Assembly: GCF_034190915.1 (NCBI RefSeq)
Contig: NW_026947627.1
Span: 434,001-498,000, forward strand
Length of the DNA: 64,000 nt
Direction: 5' to 3'
DNA from: Cavia porcellus
Lineage: Eukaryota; Chordata; Mammalia; Rodentia; Caviidae
The notes under the pieces were generated by a model. That model was not told the DNA's origin. It saw nothing but the letters and a program-made list of their open reading frames with translations, and ran no database searches. This document shows positions 1 through 14,700 of this stretch, piece after piece (the first letter of the stretch is position 1; each line of letters opens with the position of its first letter). A program made the position numbers and the translations under genes.

Positions 1-335
1 TACAATGCGCACCACCCCGTGATGATTTTCTCACTCCTACTAGTGAATGTAATGTAACACACACCCATACAAGGCGCACCACCCCGTGATGTTTTTCTCA
101 CTCCTACTAGTGAATGTAATGTAACACACACCCATACAAGGCGCACCACCCCGTGATGTTTTTCTCACTCCTACTAGTGAATCTAATGTAACACACACCC
201 ATACAAGGCGCACCACCCCGTGATGTTTTTCTCACTCCTACTAGTGAATCTAATGTAACACACACCCATACAAGGCGCACCACCCCGTGATGTTTTTCTC
301 ACTCCTACTAGTGAATCTAATGTAACACACACCCA

Positions 336-401
336 TACAAGGCGCACCACCCGTGATGTTTTTCTCACTCCTACTAGTGAATCTAATGTAACACACACCC
401 A
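336..401. repeat. 66-bp monomer, C4 reduced to C3
   Basis: The C run at sites 15-18 has lost one C (ACCACCCGTG). It is the only copy of this length variant in the window, so it arose after the last duplication that involved this spot. Confidence 0.95.
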
Positions 402-602
402 TACAAGGCGCACCACCCCGTGATGTTTTTCTCACTCCTACTACTGAATCTAATGTATCACACACCCATACAAGGCGCACCACCCCGTGATGTTTTTCTG
501 ACTCCTACTAGTGAATCTAATGAAACACACACCCATACAATGCGCACCACCCCGTGATGTTTTTCTCACTCCTACTAGTGAATGTAATGTAACACACACC
601 CA

Positions 603-664
603 TACAATGCGCACCACCCCGTGATGTTTTTCTCACTCCTACTAGTGAATGTAACACACACCCA
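603..664. repeat. 62-bp monomer lacking one AATGT
   Basis: The doubled AATGT at sites 46-55 is reduced to one copy (GTGAATGTAACAC), a typical slippage loss. The two flanking monomers also carry private variants: TCTAATGAAAC upstream and TGAAAGTAATG downstream. The same trio recurs at 7899, 13317, 43848, 46790 and 52005, so the six are copies of one event. Confidence 0.95.
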
Positions 665-3600
665 TACAATGCGCACCACCCCGTGATGATTTTCTCACTC
701 CTACTAGTGAAAGTAATGTAACACACACCCATACAATGCGCACCACCCCGTGATGTTTTTCTCACTCCTACTAGTGAATGTAATGTAACACACACCCATA
801 CAATGCGCACCACCCCGTGATGTTTTTCTCACTCCTACTAGTGAATGTAATGTAACACACACCCATACAATGCGCACCACCCCGTGATGTTTTTCTCACT
901 CCTACTAGTGAATCTAATGTAACACACACCCATACAATGCGCACCACCCCGTGATGTTTTTCTCACTCCTACTAGTGAATCTAATGTAACACACACCCAT
1001 ACAATGCGCACCACCCCGTGATGTTTTTCTCACTCCTACTAGTGAATCTAATGTAACACACACCCATACAATGCGCACCACCCCGTGATGTTTTTCTCAC
1101 TCTTACTAGTGAATCTAATGTAACACACACCCATACAATGCGCACCACCCCGTGATGTTTTTCTCACTGCTACTAGTGAATGTAATGTAACACACACCCA
1201 TACAATGCGCACCACCCCGTGATGTTTTTCTCACTCCTACTAGTGAATCTAATGTAACACACACCCATACAATGCGCACCACCCCGTGATGTTTTTCTCA
1301 CTCCTACTAGTGAATCTAATGTAACACACACCCATACAATGCGCACCACCCGGTGATGTTTTTCTCACTCCTACTAGTGAATCTAATGTAACACACACCC
1401 ATACAATGCGCACCACCCCGTGATGTTTTTCTCACTCCTACTAGTGAATGTAATGTAACACACTCCCATACAATGCGCACCACCCCGTGATGTTTTTCTC
1501 ACTCCTACTATTGAATCTAATGTAACACACACCCATACAATGCGCACCACCCCGTGATGTTTTTCTCACTGCTACTAGTGAATCTAATGTAACACACACC
1601 CATACAATGCGCACCACCCCGTGATGTTTTTCTCAGTGCTACTAGTGAATCTAATGTAACACACACGCATACAATGCGCACCACCCCGTGATGTTTTTCT
1701 CACTCCTACTAGTGAATCTAATGTAACACAAACCCATACAATGCGCAGCACCCCGTGATGTTTTTCTCACTCCTACTAGTGAATCTAATGTAACACACAC
1801 CCATACAATGCGCACCACCCCGTGATGTTTTTCTCACTCCTACTAGTGAATCTAATGTAACACACACCCATACAATGCGCACCACCCGGTGATGTTTTTC
1901 TCACTCCTACTAGTGAATCTAATGTAACACACACCCATACAATGCGCACCACCCCGTGATGGTTTTCTCACTCCTACTAGTGAATGTAATGTAACACACT
2001 CCCATACAATGCGCACCACCCCGTGATGTTTTTCTCACTCCTACTATTGAATGTAATGTAACACACACCCATACAAGGCGCACCACCCCGTGATGTTTTT
2101 CTCACTCCTACTAGTGAATGTAATGTAACACACACCCACACAAGGCGCACCACCCCGTGATGTTTTTCTCACTCCTACTATTGAATCTAATGTAACACAC
2201 ACCCATACAATGCGCACCCCCCCGTGATGTATTTCTCACTCGTACTAGTGAATGTAAGGTAACACACACCCATACAATGCGCACCACCCCGTGATGTTTT
2301 TCTGACTCCTACTAGTGAATGTAATGTAACACACACCCATACAATGCGCACCACCCCGTGATGTTTTTCTCACTCCTTCTAGTGAATGTAATGTAACACA
2401 CACCCATACAATGCGCACCACCCCGTGATGTTTTTCTCACTCCTACTAGTGAATGTAATGTAACACACACCCTTACAATGCGCACCACCCCGTGATGTTT
2501 TTCTCACTGCTACTAGTGTATGTAATGTAACACACACCCATACAATGCGCACCACCCCGTGATGTTTTTCTCACTCCTACTAGTGAATCTAATGTAACAC
2601 ACACCCATAAAATGCGCACCACCCCGTGATGTTTTTCTCACTGCTACTAGTGAATCTAATGTAACACACACCCATACAATGCGCACCACCCCGTGATGTT
2701 TTTCTCACTGCTACTAGTGAATCTAATGTAACACACACCCATACAATGCGCACCACCCCGTGATGTTTTTCTCACTGCTACTAGTGAATCTAATGTAACA
2801 CACACCCATACAATGCGCACCACCCCGTGATGTTTTTCTCAGTGCTACTAGTGAATCTAATGTAACACACACGCATACAATGCGCACCACCCCGTGATGT
2901 TTTTCTCACTCCTACTAGTGAATCTAATGTAACACAAACCCATACAATGCGCAGCACCCCGTGATGTTTTTCTCACTCCTACTAGTGAATCTAATGTAAC
3001 ACACACCCATACAAGGCGCACCACCCCGTGATGTTTTTCTCACTCCTACTAGTGAATCTAATGTAACACACACCCATACAAGGCGCACCACCCCGTGATG
3101 TTTTTCTCACTCCTACTAGTGAATGTAATGTAACACACACCCATACAATGCGCACCACCCCGTGATGTTTTTCTCACTCCTACTAGTGAATGTAATGTAA
3201 CACAAACCCATACAATGCGCACCACCCCGTGATGTTTTTCTCACTCCTACTAGTGAATCTAATGTAACACACACCCATACAATGCGCACCACCCCGTGAT
3301 GTTTTTCTCACTCCTACTAGTGAATCTAATGTAACACACACCCATACAATGCGCACCACCCCGTGATGTTTTTCTCACTCCTACTAGTGAAGCTAATGTA
3401 ACACACACCCATACAAGGCGCACCACCCCGTGATGTTTTTCTCACTCCTACTAGTGAATCTAATGTAACACACACCCATACAAGGCGCACCACCCCGTGA
3501 TGTTTTTCTCACTCCTACTTGTGAATCTAATGTAACACACACCCATACAAGGCGCACCACCCCATGATGTTTTTCTCACTCCTACTAGTGAATCTAATGT

Positions 3601-4282
3601 AACACACACCCATACAATGCGCACCACCCCGTGATGTTTTTCTCACTCCTACTAGTGAATCTAATGTAACACACACCCATAGAATGCGCACCACCCCGTG
3701 ATGTTTTTCTCACTCCCACTAGTGAATGTAATGTAACACACACCCATACAATGCGCACCACCCCGTGATGTTTTTCTCACTGCTACTAGTGTATGTAATG
3801 TAACACACACCCATACAATGCGCACCACCCCGTGATGTTTTTCTCACTGCTACTAGTGAATCTAATGTAACACACACCCATACAATGCGCACCACCCCGT
3901 GATGTTTTTCTCACTGCTACTAGTGAATCTAATGTAACACACACCCATACGATGCGCACAACCCCGTGATGTTTTTCTCACTGCTACTAGTGAATGTAAT
4001 GTAACCCACACCCATACAATGCGCACCACCCCGTGATGTCTTTCTCACTGCTACTAGTGAATGTAATGTAACACACACCCATACAATGCGCACCACCCCG
4101 TGATGTTTTTCTCACTGCTACTAGTGAATGTAATGTAACACACACCCACACAATGCGCACCACCCCGTGATGTTTTTCTCACTGCTACTAGTGAATGTAA
4201 TGTAACACACACCCATACAATGGGCACCACCCCGTGATGTTTTTCTCACTGCTACTAGTGAATGTAATGTAATACACACCCA

Positions 4283-4348
4283 TACAATGCGCACCACCCC
4301 GTGATGTTTTTCTCACTCCTACTAGTGAATCTAATGTACACACACCCA
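4283..4348. repeat. 66-bp monomer, GTAACAC reduced to GTACAC
   Basis: One A is lost at sites 56-57. The monomer just upstream has GTAATACAC instead of GTAACACAC, and the third monomer upstream of this one has CCCACACAATG. The same string of variants occurs at 55149, 59771 and 63053, which marks four copies of one A-type segment. Confidence 0.95.
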
Positions 4349-5219
4349 TACAATGCGCACCACCCCGTGATGTTTTTCTCACTCCTACTAGTGAATCTAA
4401 TGTAACACACACCCATACAATGCGCACCACCCCGTGATGTTTTTCTCACTCCTACTAGTGAATGTAATGTAACACACACGCATACAATGCGCACCACCCC
4501 GTGATGTTTTTCTCACTCCTACTAGTGAATGTAATGTAACACACACCCATACAATGCGCACCACCCCGTGATGTTTATCTCACTCCTACTAGTGAATGTA
4601 ATGTAACACACACCCATACAATGCGCACCACCCCGTGATGTTTTTCTCACTCCTACTAGTGAATCTAATGTAACACACACCCATACAATGCGCACCACCC
4701 CGTGATGTTTTTCTCACTCCTACTAGTGAATCTAATGTAACACACACCCATACAATGCGCACCACCCCGTGATGTTTTTCTCACTCCTACTAGTGAATCT
4801 AATGTAACACACACCCATACAATGCGCACCACCCCGTGATGTTTTTCTCACTCCTACTAGTGAATGTAATTTAACACACACCCATACAATGCGCACCACC
4901 CCGTGATGTTTTTCTCACTCCTACTAGTGAATGTAATGTAACACACACTCATACAAGGCGCACCACCGCGTGATGTTTTTCTCACTCCTACTAGGGAATC
5001 TAATGTAACACACACCCATACAAGGCGCACCACCCCGTGATGTTTTTCTCACTCCTACTATTGAATGTAATGTAACACACACCCATACAAGGCGCACCAC
5101 ACCGTGATGTTTTTCTCACTCCTACTAGTGAATGTAATGTAACACACACCCATACAAGGCGCACCACCCCGTGATGTTTTTCTCACTCCTACTAGTGAAT
5201 CTAATGTAACACACACCCA

Positions 5220-8200
5220 TACAAGGCGCACACCCCGTGATGTTTTTCTCACTGCTACTACTGAATCTAATGTAACACACAGCCCTAAAAGGCGCACCAC
5301 CCCGTGATGTATTTCTCACTGCTACTAGTGAATCTAATGTAACACACACCCATACAAGGCGCACCACCCCGTGGTATTTTTCTCACTGCTACTAGTGAAT
5401 CTAATGTAACACACACCCATACAAGGCGCACCACCCCGTGATGTTTTTCTCACTCCTACTAGTGAATCTAATGTAACACACACCCATACAAGGCGCACCA
5501 CCCCGTGATGTTTTTCTCACTCCTACTAGTGAATGTAATGTAACACACACCCATACAAGGCGCACCACCCCGTGATGTTTTTCTCACTCCTACTAGTGAA
5601 TCTAATGTAACACACACCCATACAAGGCGCACCACCCCGTGATGTTTTTCTCACTGCTACTAGTGAATCTAATGTAACACACAGCCCTACAAGGCGCACC
5701 ACCCCGTGATGTTTTTCTCACTGCTACTAGTGAAGCTAATGTAACACACACCCATACAAGGCGCACCACCCGGTGATGTTTTTCTCACTGCTCCTAGTGA
5801 ATCTAATGTAACACACACCCATGCAAGGCGCACCACCCCGTGATGTTTTTCTCAGTCCTACTAGTGAATCTAATGTAACACACACCCATACAATGCGCAC
5901 CACCGCGTGATGTTTTTCTCACTCCTACTAGTGAATCTAATGTAACACACACCCATACAATGCGCACCACCCCGTGATGTTTTTCTCACTGCTACTAGTG
6001 AATCTAATGTAACACACACCCATACAATGCGCACCACCCCGTGATGTTTTTCTCACTGCTACTAGTGAATCTAATGTAACACACACCCATACAATGCGCA
6101 CCACCCCGTGATGTTTTTCTCACTGCTACTAGTGAATCTAATGTAACACACACCCATACAATGCGCACCACCCCGTGATGTTTTTCTCACTGCTACTAGT
6201 GAATCTAATGTAACACACACCCATACAATGCGCACCACCCCGTGTTGTTTTTCTCACTGCTACTAGTGAATCTAATGTAACACACACCCATACAATGCGC
6301 ACCACCCCGTGATGTTTTTCTCACTCCTACTAGTGAATGTAATGTAACACACACCCATACAATGCGCACCACCCCGTGATGTTTTTCTCACTCCTACTAG
6401 TGAATGTAATGTAACTCACACCCATACAATGCGCACCACCCCGTGATGTTTTTCTCACTCCTACTAGTGAATGTAATGTAACACACACCCATACAATGCG
6501 CACCACCCCGTGATGTTTTTCTCACTCCTACTAGTGAATGTAATGTAACACACACCCATACAATGCGCACCACCCCGTGATGTTTTTCTCACTCCTACTA
6601 GTGAATGTAATGTAACACACACCCATACAATGTGCACCACGCCGTGATGTTTTTCTCACTCCTACTAGTGAATCTGATGTAACACACACCCATACAATGC
6701 GCACCACCCCGTGATGTTTTTCTCACTCCTACTAGTGAATCTGATGTAACACACACCCATACAATGCGCACCACCCCGTGATGTTTTTCTCACTCCTACT
6801 AGTGAATCTGATGTAACACACACCCATACAATGCGCACCACCCCGTGATGTTTTTCTCACTCCTACTAGTGAATGTAATGTAACACACACCCATACAATG
6901 CGCACCACCCCGTGATGTTTTTCTCACTCCTACTAGTGTATGTATTGTAACACACACCCATACAATGCGCACCACCGCGTGATGTTTTTCTCACTCCTAC
7001 TAGTGAATGTAATGTAACACACACCCATACAATGCGCACCACCCCGTGATGTTTTTCTCACTCCTACTAGTGAATGTAATGTAACACACACCCATACAAT
7101 GCGCACCACCGCGTGATGTTTTTCTCACTCCTACTAATGTATGTATTGTAACACACACCCATACAATGCGCACCACCCCGTGATGTTTTTCTCACTCCTA
7201 CTAGTGAATGTAATGTAACACACACCCATACAATGCGCACCACCGCGTGATGTTTTTCTCACTCCTACTAATGTATGTATTGTAACACACACCCATACAA
7301 TGCGCACCACCCCGTGATGTTTTTCTCACTCCTACTAGTGAATGTAATTTATCACACACCCATACAATGCGCACCACCCCGTGATGTTTTTCTCACTCCT
7401 ACTAGTGAATGTAATGTAACACACACCCATACAATGCGCACCACCCCGTGATGTTTTTCTCACTCCTACTAGTGAATGTAATGTAACACACACCCATAAA
7501 ATGCGCACCACCCCGTGATGTTTTTCTCACTCCTACTACTGAGTCTAATGTAACACACACCCATACAATGCGCACCACCCCGTGATGTTTTTCTCACTCC
7601 TACTAGTGAATCTAATGTAACACACACCCATACAAGGCGCACCACCCCGTGATGTTTTTCTCACTCCTACTAGTGAATCTAATGTAACACAAACCCATAC
7701 AAGGCGCAACACCCCGTGATGTTTTTCTCACTCCTACTAGTTAATCTAATGTAACACACACCCATACAATGCGCACCACCCCGTGATGTTTTTCTCACTC
7801 CTACTAGTGAATCTAATGAAACACACACCCATACAATGCGCACCACCCCGTGATGTTTTTCTCACTCCTACTAGTGAATGTAATGTAACACACACCCATA
7901 CAATGCGCACCACCCCGTGATGTTTTTCTCACTCCTACTAGTGAATGTAACACACACCCATACAATGCGCACCACCCCGTGATGATTTTCTCACTCCTAC
8001 TAGTGAAAGTAATGTAACACACACCCATACAATGCGCACCACCCCGTGATGTTTTTCTCACTCCTACTAGTGAATGTAATGTAACACACACCCATACAAT
8101 GCGCAGCACCCCGTGATGTTTTTCTCACTGCTACTAGTGAATCTAATGTAACACACACCCATACAATACGCACCACCCCGTGATGTTTTTCTCACTGCTA

Positions 8201-9702
8201 CTAGTGAATCTAATGTAACACACACCCATACAATGCGCACCACCCCGTGATGTTTTTCTCACTCCTACTAGTGAATCTAATGTAACACACACCCATACAA
8301 TGCGCACCACCCCGTGATGTTTTTCTCACTGCTACTAGTGAATCTAATGTAACACACACCCATACAATGCGCACCACCCCGTGATGTTTTTCTCACTCCT
8401 ACTAGTGAATCTAATGTAACACACACCCATGCAATGCGCACCACCCCGTGATGTTTTTCTCACTCCTACTAGTGAATGTAATGTAACACACACCCATACA
8501 ATGCGCACCACCCCGTGATGTTTTTCTCACTCCTACTAGTGAATGTAATGTAACACACACCCATACAATGCGCACCACCCCGTGATGTTTTTCTCACTCC
8601 TACTAATGAATCTAATGTAACACACACCCATAAAATGCGCACCAGCCCGTGATATTTTTCTCACTCCTACTAGTGAATCTGATGTAACACACACCCATAC
8701 AATGCGCACCACCCCGTGATGTTTTTCTCACTCCTACTAGTGAATCTGATGTAACACACACCCATACAATGCGCACCACCCCGTGATGTTTTTCTCACTC
8801 CTACTAGTGAATCTAATGTAACACACAACCATACAAGGCGCACCACCGCGTGATGTTTTTCTCACTGCTACTACTGAATCTAATGTAACACACACCCATA
8901 CATTGCGCACCACCCCGGGATGTTTTTCTCACTCCTACTAGTGAATCTAATGTAACACACACCCATACAATGCGCACCACTCCGTGATGTTTTTCTCACT
9001 CCTACTAGTGAATCTAATGTAACACACACCCATACAATGCGCACCACCCCGTGATGTTTTTCTCACTCCTACTAGTGAATCTAATGTAACACACACCCAT
9101 ACAATGCACACCACCCCCTGATGTTTTTCTCACTCCTACTAGTGAATGTAATGTAACACACACCCATACAATGCGCACCACCCCGTGATGTTTTTCTCAC
9201 TCCTTCTAGTGAATGTAATGTAACACACACCCATACAATGCGCACCACCCCGTGATGTTTTTCTCACTCCTACTAGTGAATGTAATGTAACACACACCCT
9301 TACAATGCGCACCACACCGTGATGTTTCTCTCACCGCTACTAGTGTATGTAATGTAACACACACCCATACAATGCGCACCACCCCATGATGTTTTTCCCA
9401 CCGCTACTAGTGAATCTAATGTAACACACACCCATACAATGCGCACCACCCCGTGATGTTTTTCTCACTGCTACTAGTGAATCTAATGTAACACACACCC
9501 ATACAATGCGCACCACCCCGTGATGTTTTTCTCACTCCTACTAGTGAATCTAATGTAACACACACCCATACAATGCGCACCACCCCGTGATGTTTTTCTC
9601 ACTGCTACTAGTGAATCTAATGTAACACACACCCATACAATGCGCACCACCCCGTGATGTTTTTCTCACTGCTACTAGTGAATCTAATGTAACACACACC
9701 CA
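5220..9702. repeat. Mixed A/B satellite block with local dimer and trimer expansions
   Basis: The block starts at a 66-bp monomer (5220-5285, GCGCACACCCCG, one C lost), followed by an odd monomer with TAAAAGG. At 6660-6830 three successive monomers carry GAATCTGATG. At about 7090-7300 a 134-bp dimer (ACCGCGTGATG followed by CTAATGTATGTATTG) is repeated. From about 7530 the module ACTGAGTCTAATG, the 62-bp monomer at 7899 and the TACATTG monomer at 8899 appears; it is repeated in the B block at 13317, 43848 and 46790. Here the 62-bp and TACATTG markers are 1000 bp apart, against 665 bp in the other copies, which is five more monomers. No gene is present. Confidence 0.8.
7899..7960. repeat. 62-bp monomer lacking one AATGT (second copy)
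   Basis: It has the same AATGT loss and the same flanking TCTAATGAAAC and TGAAAGTAATG variants as the copy at 603. Upstream it is preceded by the B-type GCGCAACACCCCG monomer, a context shared with 43848 and 46790 but not with 603 or 52005. Confidence 0.95.
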
Positions 9703-11777
9703 TACAATGCGCACCGCCCCGTGATGTTTCTCACTGCTACTAGTGAATCTGATGTAACACACACCCATACAATGCGCACCGCCCCGTGATGTTTTTCTCA
9801 CTCCTACTAGTGAATGTAATGTAACACACACCCATACAAGGCGCACCACCCCGTGATGTTTTTCTCACTCCTACTAGTGAATCTAATGTAACACACACCC
9901 ATACAAGGCGCACCACCCCGTGATGATTTTCTCACTCCTACTAGTGAATCTAATGTAACACACACCCATACAATGCGCACCACCCCGTGATGTTTTTCAA
10001 ACTCCTACTAGTGAATGTAATGTAACACACACCCATACAATGCGCACCACCCCGTGATGTTTTTCAAACTCCTACTAGTGAATGTAATGTAACACACACC
10101 CATACAATGCGCACCACCCCGTGATGTTTTTCTCACTCCTACTAGTGAATCTAATGTAACACACACACATACAATGCGCACCACCCCGTGATGTTTTTCT
10201 CACTCCTACTACTGAGTCTAATGTAACACACACCCATACAATGCGCACCACCCCGTGATGTTTTTCTCACTCCTGCTAGTGAATGTAATGTAACACACAC
10301 CCATACAATGCGCACCACCCCGTGATGTTTTTCTCACTCCTGCTAGTGAATGTAATGTAACACACACCCATACAAGGCGCACCACCCCGTGATGTTTTTC
10401 TCACTCCTGCTAGTGAATGTAATGTAACACACACCCATACAAGGCGCACCACCCCGTGATGTTTTTCTCACCCCTGCTAGTGAATGTAATGTAACACACA
10501 CCCATACAAGGCGCACCACCCCGTGATGTTTTTCTCACCCCTACTAGTGAATGTAATGTAACACACACCCATACAATGCGCACCACCCCGTGATGTTTTT
10601 CTCACTGCTACTAGTGAATGTAATGTAACACACACCCATACAATGCGCACCACCCCGTGATGTTTTTCTCACTGCTACTAGTGAATCTAATGTAACACAC
10701 ACCCATACAATGCGCACCACCCCGTGATGTTTTTCTCACTGCTACTAGTGAATGTAATGTAACACACACCCATACAATGCGCACCACCCCGTGATGTTTT
10801 TCTCACTGCTACTAGTGAATGTAATGTAACACACACCCATACAATGCGCACCACCCCGTGATGTTTTTCTCACTGCTACTAGTGAATGTAATGTAACACA
10901 CACCCATACAAGGCGCACCACCCCGTGATGTTTTTCTCACTGCTACTAGTGAATGTAATGTAACACACACCCATACAATGCCCACCACCCCGTGATGTTT
11001 TTCTCACTCCTACTAGTGAATGTAATGTAACACACACCCATACAATGCGCACCACCCCGTGATGTTTTTCTCACTGCTACTAGTGAATGTAATGTAACAC
11101 ACACCCATACAATGCGCACCACCCCGTGATGTTTTTCTCACTGCTACTAGTGAATGTAATGTAACACACACCCATACAATGCGCACCACCCCGTGATGTT
11201 TTTCTCACTGCTACTAGTGAATGTAATGTAACACACACCCATACAATGCGCACCACCCCGTGATGTTTTTCTCACTGCTACTAGTGAATGTAATGTAACA
11301 CACACCCATACAATGCCCACCACCCCGTGATGTTTATCTCACTCCTACTAGTGAATGTAATGTAACACACACCCATACAATGCGCACCACCCCGTGATGT
11401 TTTTCTCACTCCTACTAGTGAATGTAATCTAACACACACCCATACAATGCGCACCACCCCGTGATGTTTTTCTCACTCCTACTAGTGAATGTAATGTAAC
11501 ACACACCCATACAATGCGCACCACCCCGTGATGTTTTTCTCACTGCTACTAGTGAATCTAATGTAACACACACCCATACAATGCGCACCGCCCCGTGATG
11601 TTTTTCTCACTGCTACTAGTGAATCTAATGTAACACAAACCCATACAATGCGCACCGCCCCGTGATGTTTTTCTCACTGCTACTAGTGAATCTAATGTAA
11701 CACACACCCATACAATGCGCACCGCCCCGTGATGTTTTTCTCAGTGCTACTAGTGAATCTAATGTAACACACACCCA
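9703..11777. repeat. B-type HOR unit, 31 monomers (2075 bp)
   Basis: The first monomer is 65 bp (T3 instead of T5, with ACCGCCCCG and GAATCTGATG). Downstream are two successive TTTTCAAACTCC monomers (about 9996 and 10063), the ACTGAGTCT monomer (about 10209), a CTCCTGCTAG run at 10264-10440 passing into CACCCCTGCTAG, then a long CTGCTACTAG run with two TACAATGCCC monomers (about 10980 and 11315). It lacks the TACATGG, TACATTG and GAACCTAATG markers of the longer units, so it is a truncated member. Confidence 0.85.
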
Positions 11778-14700
11778 TACAATGCGCACCGCCCCGTGAT
11801 GTTTCTCACTGCTACTAGTGAATCTGATGTAACACACACCCATACAATGCGCACCACCCCGTGATGTTTTTCTCACTCCTGCTAGTGAATCTGATGTAAC
11901 ACACACCCATACAATGCGCACCACCCCGTGATGTTTTTCTCACTGCTGCTAGTGAATGTGATGTAACACACACCCATACAATGCGCACCACCCCGTGATG
12001 TTTTTCTCACTCCTGCTAGTGAATCTAATGTAACACACACCCATACAATGCGCACCACCCCGTGATGTTTTTCTCACTCCTGCTAGTGAATGTAATGTAA
12101 CACACACCCATACAATGCGCACCACCCCGTGATGTTTTTCTCACTCCTGCTAGTGAATGTAATGTAACACACACCCATACAAGGCGCACCACCCCGTGAT
12201 GTTTTTCTCACTCCTGCTAGTGAATGTAATGTAACACACACCCATACAAGGCGCACCACCCCGTGATGTTTTTCTCACCCCTGCTAGTGAATGTAATGTA
12301 ACACACACCCATACAAGGCGCACCACCCCGTGATGTTTTTCTCACCCCTACTAGTGAATGTAATGTAACACACACCCATACAATGCGCACCACCCCGTGA
12401 TGTTTTTCTCACCCCTACTAGTGAATGTAATGTAACACACACCCATACAAGGCGCACCACCCCGTGATGTTTTTCTCACCCCTACTAGTGAATGTAATGT
12501 AACACACACCCATACATGGCGCACCACCCCGTGATGTTTTTCTCACTCCTACTAGTGAATCTAATGTAACACACACCCATACAAGGCGCACCACCCCGTG
12601 ATGTTTTTCTCACTCCTACTAGTGAATCTAATGTAACACACACCCATACAAGGCGCACCACCCCGTGATGTTTTTCTCACTCCTACTAGTGAATGTAATG
12701 TAACACACACCCATACAAGGCGCACCACCCCGTGATGTTTTTCTCACTCCTACTAGTGAATCTAATGTAACACACACCCATACAAGGCGCACCACCCCGT
12801 GATGTTTTTCTCACTCCTACTAGTGAATCTAATGTAACACACACCCATACAATGCGCACCACCCCGTGATGATTTTCTCACTCCTACTAGTGAATGTAAT
12901 GTAACACACACCCATACAATGCGCACCACCCCGTGATGTTTTTCAAACTCCTACTAGTGAATGTAATGTAACACACACCCATACAATGCGCACCACCCCG
13001 TGATGTTTTTCTCACTCCTACTAGTGAATCTAATGTAACACACACCCATACAATGCGCACCACCCCGTGATGTTTTTCTCACTCCTACTACTGAGTCTAA
13101 TGTAACACACACCCATACAATGCGCACCACCCCGTGATGTTTTTCTCACTCCTACTAGTGAATGTAATGTAACACACACCCATACAATGCGCACCACCCC
13201 CTGATGTTTTTCTCACTCCTACTAGTGAATCTAATGAAACACACACCCATACAATGCGCACCACCCCGTGATGTTTTTCTCACTCCTACTAGTGAATGTA
13301 ATGTAACACACACCCATACAATGCGCACCACCCCGTGATGTTTTTCTCACTCCTACTAGTGAATGTAACACACACCCATACAATGCGCACCACCCCGTGA
13401 TGATTTTCTCACTCCTACTAGTGAAAGTAATGTAACACACACCCATACAATGCGCACCACCCCGTGATGTTTTTCTCACTCCTACTAGTGAATGTAATGT
13501 AACACACACCCATACAATGCGCAGCACCCCGTGATGTTTTTCTCACTGCTACTAGTGAATCTAATGTAACACACACCCATACAATACGCACCACCCCGTG
13601 ATGTTTTTCTCACTGCTACTAGTGAATCTAATGTAACACACACCCATACAATGCGCACCACCCCGTGATGTTTTTCTCACTCCTACTAGTGAATCTAATG
13701 TAACACACACCCATACAATGCGCACCACCCCGTGATGTTTTTCTCACTGCTACTAGTGAATCTAATGTAACACACACCCATACAATGCGCACCACCCCGT
13801 GATGTTTTTCTCACTCCTACTAGTGAATCTGATGTAACACACACCCATACAATGCGCACCACCCCGTGATGTTTTTCTCACTCCTACTAGTGAATCTAAT
13901 GTAACACACAACCATACAAGGCGCACCACCGCGTGATGTTTTTCTCACTGCTACTACTGAATCTAATGTAACACACACCCATACATTGCGCACCACCCCG
14001 GGATGTTTTTCTCACTCCTACTAGTGAATCTAATGTAACACACACCCATACAATGCGCACCACTCCGTGATGTTTTTCTCACTCCTACTAGTGAATCTAA
14101 TGTAACACACACCCATACAATGCGCACCACCCCGTGATGTTTTTCTCACTCCTACTTGTGAATCTAATGTAACACACACCCATACAATGCGCACCACTCC
14201 GTGATGTTTTTCTCACTCCGACTAGTGAATCTAATGTAACACACACCCATACAATGCGCACCACCCCGTGATGTTTTTCTCACTCCTACTAGTGAATGTA
14301 ATGTAACACACTCCCATACAATGCGCACCACCCCGTGATGTTTTTCTCACTCCTACTAGTGAATGTAATGTAACACACACCCATACAATGCGCACCACCC
14401 CGTGATGTATTTCTCACTCCTACTAGTGAATGTAATTTAACACACACCCATACAATGCGCACCACCCCCTGATGTTTTTCTCACTCCTACTAGTGAATGT
14501 AATGTAACACACTCCCATACAATGCGCACCACCCCGTGATGTTTTTCTCACTCCTACTAGTGAATGTAATGTAACACACACCCATACAATGCGCACCACC
14601 CCGTGATGTTTTTCGCACTCCTTCTAGTGAATGTAATGTAACACACACCCATGCAATGCGCACCACCCCATGATGATTTTCTCACTCCTACTAGTGAATG

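Larger units (their letters stand above)
1..5219. repeat. Left A-type satellite block
   Basis: These monomers carry variants that reappear only in the right-hand part of the window. Examples are a 62-bp monomer at 603, a C-run variant (GCGCACCCCCCC) near 2212, TAGAATG near 3680, a 66-bp monomer at 4283, AATTTAAC near 4868 and ACACTCATACAAGG near 4945. The equivalents on the right are at 52005, 52944, 58632, 55149, 56404 and about 56480. Runs with G at site 6 (TACAAGG) occupy 67-490, 3000-3100, 3410-3560 and from about 4950 onward. No gene is present. The right boundary is approximate, since the block grades into the next one. Confidence 0.8.

Noticed and set aside
183..813. Open reading frames of 77-98 codons near the left edge, with repeated protein motifs such as VWVCVTL and SEKNITG
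   Set aside because: They lie on the minus strand, start only at GTG, and translate the satellite itself. Because 67 leaves remainder 1 when divided by 3, three successive monomers are read in three frames, which produces the alternating peptide blocks. The consensus minus strand has a TAG in one frame, so frames close about every 201 bp unless a short monomer shifts them.
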